A stretch of 12,752 bases of DNA. Origin: Burkholderiales bacterium UBA1834. Its GTDB lineage: Bacteria; Pseudomonadota; Gammaproteobacteria; Burkholderiales; Burkholderiaceae_C. Location of the stretch: positions 1 through 12,752 of the forward strand of contig DDJC01000013.1 of NCBI GenBank assembly GCA_002339015.1, given 5' to 3'. Made by a program: the position numbers and the translations under genes. The notes under the pieces are model-generated. The model saw nothing but the letters and a program-made list of their open reading frames with translations. It searched no databases and was not told the origin of the DNA. The stretch's first letter is position 1, and each line of letters opens with the position of its first letter. Shown in pieces: positions 7,278-12,752 of the stretch.

Positions 7278-8465
7278 ATGCACATGCCCCTGCCTTCCAT
7301 CCGTCGTCTCACCGCTGCAGCGGCCCTGGCCTGGGGCTGCACCCTGGCCCCCAGCGCCCGGGCCATCCCGCCAGAACTCTTCATCGCCGAGACGCTTCAG
7401 CCGATCACCATGTACGCAGGCTTCATTGCGCCGGTCACCAGCAAGGAGTTCCTGAACACGCTGGGCTACGTCTTCAACAACGTGCCCTTCTTCAACACCT
7501 ACTACGGTTTGATGGAGGACTGGCTGCCGCGCGCCCGCAAGTGGTCCATCACCCCGCCGGGCCCGATCAATCCGACCTTCCGCGTGCCGCCCGAGCACGA
7601 TGATGTCTATGTGCCCAATGGCTACACGCAGATCTTCGCCTTTGGCGACAGCATGTCTGACACGGGCAACCTGTTCAAGATGACCGAGGAGATGACGCAA
7701 TCAGGCATGCCGATGGCGCCCAGCTACAAGGGCCGTTTCAGCAACGGCGTGGTGGCGCTGGAAGTGATGGCCAATCAATTGCGACTGCCGATGACCAACT
7801 ACAGCTTCTCCGGCGCGCAGACCGGGCACGGCAATTTGCTGCCCTTCTGGTCGTGGCAGAAGGGCACCCTGTTCCAGATCGAGGAGTTCCACAAGACCCT
7901 GGCCAGGCAGAGGATCAGCCGCAACGACCCGGACGCGCTGTACTTCGTGTGGGCCGGCCCCAACGATTTCTTCGAGGGGCTGAACATGTACTCCACCTAC
8001 ACCGCCAAGAACGCCTCCAACAACCTGCTCAAGGGCATCAGGATGCTCTACGACCGCGGCTCGCGGCACTTCCTGGTGCCCTTGATGCCCGACTTCAGCC
8101 TCACGCCGCAATCGGCCGAGTTCAACAAGCAGGACAAGAGCTACACGCCCGCCACGCTGCGCCGGGCCGAGGAGTTCAAGACCGAGATGCTCAAGATGCT
8201 GGCCACCGCGCGCAAGCAAATGCCCGACATCGATCTGCGCACCTTCGACAGCATGACCTTCCTGCGCACCGAGATGGCCAACGCCCGCGCGCGCGGCGTC
8301 AATGTGACCGAGGCCTGCTACAACGGCAAGCTGGTGGGCAAGGAGGTCGTGAAGACTGTATGTGATGACCCGGACAACTACCTGTTCTGGGACAAGAACC
8401 ACCCCACCGATGCCGCCAGCCGCGTGCTGGGCCTGGAGTTCACCAAGGCCGCCACGGCGCCTTGA
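7278..8465 (+). CDS. Secreted SGNH/GDSL-family hydrolase (lipase/esterase-like)
   Basis: 395 residues. A signal peptide is clear: charged RR at 9-10, a hydrophobic core, and ARA-type cleavage after residue 29, so it is exported. SGNH blocks: FGDSMSDTGN with nucleophile Ser125, oxyanion Gly179 in SFSGAQTG, Asn229 in WAGPNDFF, and the DxxH pair Asp372/His375 in WDKNHP. All four signature residues are present, so it is probably an active ester hydrolase; the substrate (lipid, polymer or acylated sugar) is not readable. Unusually, about 95 mature residues precede the GDS block, where many members begin almost at once. Cys347 and Cys362 could form a disulfide. The ATG at 7278 has GGGA 6 bases upstream; ATG at 7266 would add four residues without a binding site. 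Confidence 0.85.
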   Translation: MHMPLPSIRRLTAAAALAWGCTLAPSARAIPPELFIAETLQPITMYAGFIAPVTSKEFLNTLGYVFNNVPFFNTYYGLMEDWLPRARKWSITPPGPINPTFRVPPEHDDVYVPNGYTQIFAFGDSMSDTGNLFKMTEEMTQSGMPMAPSYKGRFSNGVVALEVMANQLRLPMTNYSFSGAQTGHGNLLPFWSWQKGTLFQIEEFHKTLARQRISRNDPDALYFVWAGPNDFFEGLNMYSTYTAKNASNNLLKGIRMLYDRGSRHFLVPLMPDFSLTPQSAEFNKQDKSYTPATLRRAEEFKTEMLKMLATARKQMPDIDLRTFDSMTFLRTEMANARARGVNVTEACYNGKLVGKEVVKTVCDDPDNYLFWDKNHPTDAASRVLGLEFTKAATAP

Positions 8466-8474
8466 GGTTGTTGG

Positions 8475-8496
8475 CGCCCGGCATCAAGGCTGGGCG
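8475..8496. terminator. Hairpin between convergent genes
   Basis: Eight-base arms (8475-8482 and 8489-8496) enclose a 6-base loop. In + strand RNA all eight positions pair, one as G-U. No T-run follows. It lies 10 bases after the hydrolase stop and overlaps the stop codon of the opposing GGDEF/EAL gene. A shared terminator is plausible but unproven. Confidence 0.4.
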
Positions 8497-10607
8497 GCCA
8501 GCTCCGAGAACACGTCGTAGGGCACGGGCTTGCCGTACAGGTAGCCCTGCACCAGCTGACAGCCCAGCCCGACCAAGTGCTCGGCCTGCTCGCGCGTCTC
8601 CACGCCCTCGGCCACCAGGTTCATCTCCAGGCTGTGACCCAGCGACACGATGGCCTTGACCAGTTCGGCGCTGCTGCGGTCACCGGGCAGGTCCTTGATG
8701 AAGGAACGGTCGATCTTGAGCGTGTCCACGGGGAAGCGCGTGAGGTAGCTCAGCGCGGAGTAGCCTGTGCCGAAGTCGTCCAGCGCGATGCTGACGCCCT
8801 GCGCCGCGATGTCCTGCAGTACGGACAGGATCTCTTCACGGCCATCGAGCAGCAGGCTTTCGGTGATTTCCAGTTCCAGCCACTCGGGGCGGCAGCCCGT
8901 GCTGCGCAACGCCTCGTGGACCGTGGTGGAGAACGGCGTTGCCGTGAACTGCCGGGCCGACAGGTTCACGGCGATCTTCAGGGGCGATCGGCGCCCCGCA
9001 TTCCACGCCGCGGCGGCCGCGCAGGCGCTGCGCAGGGCCCACGCCCCCATGGGCACGATCAGGCCGGTGTCCTCGGCCATGGAGATGAAGCTGAGCGGTG
9101 GCACCATGCCGCGTTGCGGATGCTGCCAGCGCATCAGGGCCTCGGCCCCCACCAGTGCGCCGGTGACCAGGTCGAACTTGGGCTGGTAGTGCAGCGCCAG
9201 CTCATCCCCTTCGATGGCCTTGCGCAGTTCGCTCTCCAGGGTCAGCCGTTCGGCGGCCTGGCGCGTGAGCTCCTTGGAATAGAAGCGGAAGTTGTTGCGC
9301 CCCTGCGATTTGGCGTGGTAGAGCGCCGCGTCGGCGTGCTGCATCAGTTGCACGGCGTCCTGCGCATCGGCCGGGTAGAAGGCGCCGCCCACGCTGGCCG
9401 TGACGAACACCTCCTGTCCGCCGAGCTGGAAGGGCTGCGTGAAGGCACTCAGCACCTTTTGGGCGATCGAGCCCATGTCGGTGGCCTGGCGCACCTCGGG
9501 CAGCAGCACCGCGAACTCGTCGCCGCCCAGGCGGGCCACGGTGTCGTATTCGCGCATGATCTGCTGCAGGCGTTGCGCGGCCTGCTGCAGCAAGGCATCC
9601 CCCGCCGTGTGGCCCAGCGAATCGTTGATGTCCTTGAAGCGGTCCAGGTCCAGCATCAGGATGCCCAGTTGCTGGCCGTGCCATGAGGCATCCGTCAGGG
9701 CGTGGTTGAGGCGGTCCACGAACAGGGCGCGGTTGGGCAGCCCCGTCACGGTGTCGAAGAAGGACAGCGAATGCAGTTGGCGGCGGTAGGACTTGAGCTC
9801 GCTGATGTCCTGCAGCGTGGCCAGCAGGCGGCGGGGCTGGCCGTCGGGCGCGTAGTCGATCTTGACCAGGGAATGGAACTCGCGCACGTTGCCATCGTCG
9901 TCGCTCTTGCGAACTTCGTAGCGCAGGGAGGTCTGGCGTTTGGCGAAAGCTTCGAGGTAGAGCTTTTCCACCCACTCGCGCTGGTCCGGCGGCAGCAGGC
10001 CCAGCAGGCCGCGCTCGTCGGCGCGCCAGGACGGCGGCAAGCCCCACATGGCCACGGCCTGGTCGGAGAGCATCGCGCGGCGCTGTTCGAAATCCCACTC
10101 CCAGTAGCCGAACTGGGCGATGCGCTGCGCCTCCTCCAGGCGCGCCTCGCTGTCCGACAGGGCCTGCACCATCGCATCGTGGCTGGTGATGTCCTGGATG
10201 GCGACCACGCAGCACACCACCTCGCCATCCTGGGCGCGCTCGAACAGCGCATTGCCGCCCAGGCGGCGGCGTCCCTGCGGCAGGCAGGCGCTGAACTCGG
10301 CCATGGCATGGCGCTGACCGGTGTCGGCCATCTGCTGCCAACAGGCCTGCAAGCCGGGGCGCTCCTGGGGGTCGAGCAGTTCCAGCAGCTCGTTGAACGG
10401 CACCAGCTCGGGCAGCGCCAGCAGCGTCTGGGCCAATGCGCTGAGCCGCACCTTGTCGTGGCCTTGCCGCCAGATCAGCAGGCCGATCTGGTTGAGGTTC
10501 TCTACCGCTTCCAGTTGCAGGGCCATGAGCAACGCATCGCCATGGTCCGTGCATGATGAACAGGCTTGCGCCCCGCGGTGATTCTGATCTTGGTACTGCA
10601 CCGACAT
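8484..10607 (-). CDS. Cytosolic PAS-PAS-GGDEF-EAL cyclic-di-GMP synthase/phosphodiesterase
   Basis: 707 residues without signal peptide or membrane segments. The N-terminus holds CSSC (Cys16, Cys19), then a degenerate PAS-like region (about 35-142, ending VVAIQDIT) and a PAS/PAC domain (about 160-275, ending LLATLQDISE). The diguanylate cyclase domain (about 280-445) keeps GGDEF at 361-365 and an inhibitory-site RxxD (Arg352, Asp355) five residues before it. The phosphodiesterase domain (about 455-705) keeps EAL at 489-491, NLSARQF, the ELEITES glutamates near 578-580, DDFGTGYS (Asp610, Asp611), KIDRSFI, VAEGVE and QGYLYGKP. Both activities are therefore possible; which dominates cannot be read. 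Start at ATG 10607 is supported by AAGGGG 8 bases upstream. It faces the hydrolase gene and is monocistronic here. Confidence 0.93.
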   Translation of the reverse strand: MSVQYQDQNHRGAQACSSCTDHGDALLMALQLEAVENLNQIGLLIWRQGHDKVRLSALAQTLLALPELVPFNELLELLDPQERPGLQACWQQMADTGQRHAMAEFSACLPQGRRRLGGNALFERAQDGEVVCCVVAIQDITSHDAMVQALSDSEARLEEAQRIAQFGYWEWDFEQRRAMLSDQAVAMWGLPPSWRADERGLLGLLPPDQREWVEKLYLEAFAKRQTSLRYEVRKSDDDGNVREFHSLVKIDYAPDGQPRRLLATLQDISELKSYRRQLHSLSFFDTVTGLPNRALFVDRLNHALTDASWHGQQLGILMLDLDRFKDINDSLGHTAGDALLQQAAQRLQQIMREYDTVARLGGDEFAVLLPEVRQATDMGSIAQKVLSAFTQPFQLGGQEVFVTASVGGAFYPADAQDAVQLMQHADAALYHAKSQGRNNFRFYSKELTRQAAERLTLESELRKAIEGDELALHYQPKFDLVTGALVGAEALMRWQHPQRGMVPPLSFISMAEDTGLIVPMGAWALRSACAAAAAWNAGRRSPLKIAVNLSARQFTATPFSTTVHEALRSTGCRPEWLELEITESLLLDGREEILSVLQDIAAQGVSIALDDFGTGYSALSYLTRFPVDTLKIDRSFIKDLPGDRSSAELVKAIVSLGHSLEMNLVAEGVETREQAEHLVGLGCQLVQGYLYGKPVPYDVFSELAAQP

Positions 10608-10965
10608 GCGTCAGCCCCTTGTCTGGGCACATGCCAGGCGCATTCGCCCATGGCACACCAGAGGGCAACGGTCACTGGACCGGGGGGTGACGAATACAGC
10701 GCCGTGCTCATCCGTGACAAATGCCGCGCAACCTTCAAGGCCGTCTGGGTACATGGGTCTGTCTGTCTCCAAGATGGGGGCGCCCGACGCAGGTCCCCCA
10801 TGACCTTATCGACATGTTGCGGTGCACGCTGAACGAGGGGAAACCCAAGCTCCGGCCGGGGCTGCCGCGCGCGGTGTAGGATCGCCCATCGCCAGCCGCT
10901 CAGCCCACCCGCACAGCAGCCTGGCATTGCAAGCCATCCTGCCTGCGGCTCACCCCGCCCACACC
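10608..10965. other. Divergent intergenic region between the GGDEF/EAL gene and the RidA-family gene
   Basis: 358 bases with no gene that looks real. Contents: a possible minus-strand promoter (10693-10720), a perfect 7-bp inverted repeat ATGGGGG/CCCCCAT (10774-10780 and 10795-10801, 14-base loop, no T-run), and a short GTCAC/GTGAC inverted repeat around 10670-10690. I see no RNA gene or convincing + strand promoter for the RidA-family gene. Confidence 0.4.
10693..10720 (-). promoter_or_regulatory. Possible sigma-70 promoter for the GGDEF/EAL gene
   Basis: On the minus strand TTGTCA (10720-10715) and TGTATT (10698-10693) are separated by 16 bases, matching the -35 box well and the -10 box at 4 of 6 positions. 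They lie about 85 bases before the ATG at 10607. Found by eye, so chance is possible. Confidence 0.35.
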
Positions 10966-11424
10966 ATGTCCATCGCCCAACGCCTGACCGACCTCGGCAT
11001 CACCCTGCCCCCCGTGGCCACGCCCGCCGCCGCTTACCTGCCCTTCATGCGCACGGGCAACCTGGTGTTCCTCTCCGGTCACATCGCCAAGAAAGACGGC
11101 CAGGTGTGGGTGGGCCAACTGGGCAACAACATCACCACCGCCGAAGGCCAGCAGGCGGCCCGTGCCGTGGCCATCGACCTGCTGGGTACCCTGCAGGCCG
11201 CCGCCGGCAGCCTGGACAAGGTGGTGCGCATCGTCAAGGTCATGAGCCTGGTCAACAGCACGCCGCAGTTCACCGAGCAGCACCTGGTCACCAACGGTTG
11301 CTCCGAGCTGCTGGCCGAGGTGTTCGGCGATGCGGGCCGCCACGCACGCAGCGCCTTCGGCGTGGCCCAGATCCCGCTGGGCGCCTGCGTCGAGATCGAA
11401 CTGATCGCCGAAGTGCGCGACTGA
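10966..11424 (+). CDS. RidA (YjgF/YER057c/UK114) family protein
   Basis: 152 residues, a little longer than classical RidA (about 130). The best-studied members hydrolyse reactive enamine/imine intermediates released by PLP enzymes in the cytosol; other branches have unknown substrates. Family features: N-terminal SIAQRLTDLGITLP, LVFLSGHIAKKDGQ, the helix EGQQAARAVAIDLLGTLQAAAG, VRIVKVMSLVNSTPQF, and the C-terminal RSAFGVAQIPLGACVEIELIAEV, with the conserved arginine (RSAFGV) and Pro-Leu-Gly-Ala segment. The N-terminal DLGITLP suggests the YjgF-like subgroup distinct from RidA proper, so no ridA symbol is given. The start at 10966 lacks a visible ribosome binding site, but a longer in-frame start at 10822 would add 48 residues unlike the family. 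dsbB follows 10 bases after the stop. Confidence 0.88.
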   Translation: MSIAQRLTDLGITLPPVATPAAAYLPFMRTGNLVFLSGHIAKKDGQVWVGQLGNNITTAEGQQAARAVAIDLLGTLQAAAGSLDKVVRIVKVMSLVNSTPQFTEQHLVTNGCSELLAEVFGDAGRHARSAFGVAQIPLGACVEIELIAEVRD

Positions 11425-11434
11425 GGCCGCCGCC

Positions 11435-11929
11435 ATGACAGCGCAGTCCCCTTCCCGCAAGGTGCTGGCCCTGCTGGGCCTGGCGTGTGCCGGCGCCGTG
11501 GGCGCAGCGCTGGTGTCGCAACACCAGTTCGGCATGGAACCCTGCCCCTGGTGCATCCTGCAGCGCCTGCTGTTCATTGTGATCGCCGTGGTCTGTCTGG
11601 TGGCGGCTGCCCTGCCCTCGCCACCAGCGCGCCGCGCCCTGGCCGTGCTGGCCGTGCCCGTGGCCGCCTCCGGCGTGGCCGCCGCGCTGTGGCAGCATTT
11701 CGTGGCCGCCAAGAGCAGCTCGTGCGCACTCACGCTGGCCGACCGCATCGTGAGCGGCCTGGGTCTGGATACGCGCTGGCCCGAGGTCTTCGAAGTGCGC
11801 GCCTCCTGCGCCGATGCAGCCACCACGCTCGTGGGCGTGCCGTACGAATTCTGGAGCCTGGCCCTGTTCGCCCTGGTGGGCGTGCTGGCCCTGGCCTGTG
11901 CCCTGTCGCGCCGCCAGCGCCTGGCCTGA
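11435..11929 (+). CDS. dsbB: Disulfide bond formation protein B (DsbB)
   Basis: DsbB is the four-helix inner-membrane protein that re-oxidises periplasmic DsbA and passes the electrons to quinone. The 164-residue product has the family length and both redox pairs: Cys37 and Cys40 in PCPWCILQR, and Cys97 (SSSCALT) with Cys125 (RASCADA) in the second periplasmic loop. Four hydrophobic segments lie at about 9-28, 42-60, 67-87 and 138-157, and VPYEFWSLALF before the last helix is typical. GAGG overlapping the upstream stop gives a ribosome binding site 8 bases before the ATG. The 10-base gap to the RidA-family gene suggests co-transcription, though no functional link between the two is evident. 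No dsbA is in the window. Confidence 0.93.
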   Translation: MTAQSPSRKVLALLGLACAGAVGAALVSQHQFGMEPCPWCILQRLLFIVIAVVCLVAAALPSPPARRALAVLAVPVAASGVAAALWQHFVAAKSSSCALTLADRIVSGLGLDTRWPEVFEVRASCADAATTLVGVPYEFWSLALFALVGVLALACALSRRQRLA

Positions 11930-11989
11930 TCCCGCAGCAGTGCCCGTCCACGCCCAATTCACTTGCCGCGCCCCGTCGCGGCCGTCAAC

Positions 11990-12752
11990 ATGCTGGACGT
12001 CGATTCCCACTACCCTACCGCCCTGATCGACTTCCCCGATCAGGCGGGGACGCGTCGGCGCCTGGCGTTTCACCGCCCGACCCGCTGGCTGGTGGCGCAT
12101 GATCCCAAGCAGGTGCCCGCCCTGCTGGACGAAGCCCACCGTGCCGCGAAAGACGGCGCCTGGTGCGTGGGCTGGGTGGCCTACGAGGCCGCACCGGGCC
12201 TGGACCCGCACCTGCCCGTCAAGGCCTTGCCCCCCGGTACACCATATGCCGCTTGGGCCGTGTTCACCGAGGCGCAGGCCTGGCCTGCGGACAGTGGAGA
12301 CACGGCGCAGCATGTGGCCACTGGCTGGCGCGTCGCCCCCTGGGAGGCCGCCTTGACCGATGCCCGCCTGCACCAGCAGGTCGAGCAGATCCGCGAGTTG
12401 ATCCGCAACGGCGAGGTCTACCAGATCAACCTGACCGCACCGCTGCGTGCCGCCTTCGCGCCCCAGGACAGCGCAGCCCCCACCCCCGCCCTGCACGCCT
12501 ACTTCCAGGCCCTGCAGCGCAGCCAGCCCGGCGGCTACGGCCTCATGCTCGATGGCCGCGCCGTCGCACGCCAGCCGGGCGCCGTGCTCAGCGTCTCGCC
12601 TGAGTTGTTCTTCGACTGGGACGGCACCCAGCTTGCCACCCGGCCCATGAAGGGCACCGCCCCACGCGCCGCCGAGCCGGCCGAGGACCAGCGCGCCGCC
12701 GACCACCTGCGCACCAGCCCCAAGGAGCAGGCCGAGAACCTGATGATCGTGG
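11990..12752 (+). CDS. pabB: Aminodeoxychorismate synthase component I (PabB), N-terminal part, cut by window end
   Basis: PabB uses ammonia from glutamine (supplied by PabA) to turn chorismate into 4-amino-4-deoxychorismate, the step before p-aminobenzoate in folate synthesis. The frame is open from ATG 11990 to the window edge: 254 codons plus one base. Family motifs are NGEVYQINLT (140-149), LSVSPELFF (200-208), TRPMKGTAPR (217-226) and EQAENLMIV (246-254). Lys221 in the PxKGT motif marks PabB rather than anthranilate synthase TrpE, which has alanine there. The start was chosen because LIDFP soon follows; no strong ribosome binding site is visible. The gene starts 60 bases after dsbB on the same strand. 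In this bacterial group PabB is sometimes fused to the lyase PabC, which cannot be judged here. Confidence 0.9.
   Translation, partial: MLDVDSHYPTALIDFPDQAGTRRRLAFHRPTRWLVAHDPKQVPALLDEAHRAAKDGAWCVGWVAYEAAPGLDPHLPVKALPPGTPYAAWAVFTEAQAWPADSGDTAQHVATGWRVAPWEAALTDARLHQQVEQIRELIRNGEVYQINLTAPLRAAFAPQDSAAPTPALHAYFQALQRSQPGGYGLMLDGRAVARQPGAVLSVSPELFFDWDGTQLATRPMKGTAPRAAEPAEDQRAADHLRTSPKEQAENLMIV

Noticed and set aside
7326..7346. Lipoprotein signal (LAWGC) in the SGNH hydrolase
   Set aside because: Position -3 to the cysteine is Ala and -2 is Trp, a poor lipobox; a standard cleavage site ARA follows 8 residues later.
9202..10668. 488-codon alternative minus-strand frame over the GGDEF/EAL gene
   Set aside because: Out of frame with intact GGDEF and PAS motifs; composition is Arg/Ala/Gly shadow-like.
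10822..10965. 48-residue N-terminal extension of the RidA-family protein
   Set aside because: The extension is low-complexity Ala/His/Pro and absent from the family; the ATG at 10966 gives the expected length.
11288..12706. 472-codon open frame antisense to dsbB and pabB
   Set aside because: The sense strand carries clear DsbB and PabB motifs; the antisense product is low-complexity Gly/His/Gln-rich.
1..12752. tRNA, rRNA or known riboswitch genes
   Set aside because: I looked for cloverleaf-like and conserved rRNA stretches in the non-coding gaps and saw none; a covariance-model search was not possible.

Overview
The window looks like a high-GC betaproteobacterial chromosome of the order Burkholderiales. 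This rests on the strong G/C third-position bias and on the gene types present (ComEC fragment, hybrid kinase with CheR and CheB, DsbB, PabB). Genus cannot be fixed from sequence alone. The first ~920 bases differ: they are visibly more A/T-rich than the rest and appear to be the end of an integrated element.

Region 1-920: the tail of an unrecognised gene (+ strand, cut by the window edge), a convergent 72-codon unknown gene with a GTG start behind a perfect AGGAGG, and then about 200 bases carrying three degenerate 25-27 bp direct repeats. The repeats stop at about position 918, where the reading frame of comEC (competence DNA channel, minus strand) changes from family-like to unrelated sequence. 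The simplest reading is that a transposon with several transposase-binding sites at its end interrupted comEC after codon 280.

Region 2126-7141: a tightly packed operon of three genes: a 1181-residue membrane hybrid histidine kinase (CHASE3, GAF, coiled coil, HisKA, HATPase, three receiver domains), a CheR-type methyltransferase, and a CheB-type methylesterase without a receiver. CheR and CheB overlap by ATGA. No chemoreceptor, CheA or CheW is in the window, so this is a detached adaptation pair working with a phosphorelay kinase rather than a classical chemotaxis cluster.

Region 7142-10607: a secreted SGNH/GDSL-type hydrolase faces a 707-residue PAS-PAS-GGDEF-EAL cyclic-di-GMP protein whose key residues are intact. 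The two genes converge over a hairpin.

Region 10608-12752: a 358-base non-coding stretch with a possible promoter for the cyclic-di-GMP gene, then three co-directional housekeeping-type genes: a RidA-family protein, DsbB, and the first 254 codons of pabB (aminodeoxychorismate synthase component I), which runs off the window end.
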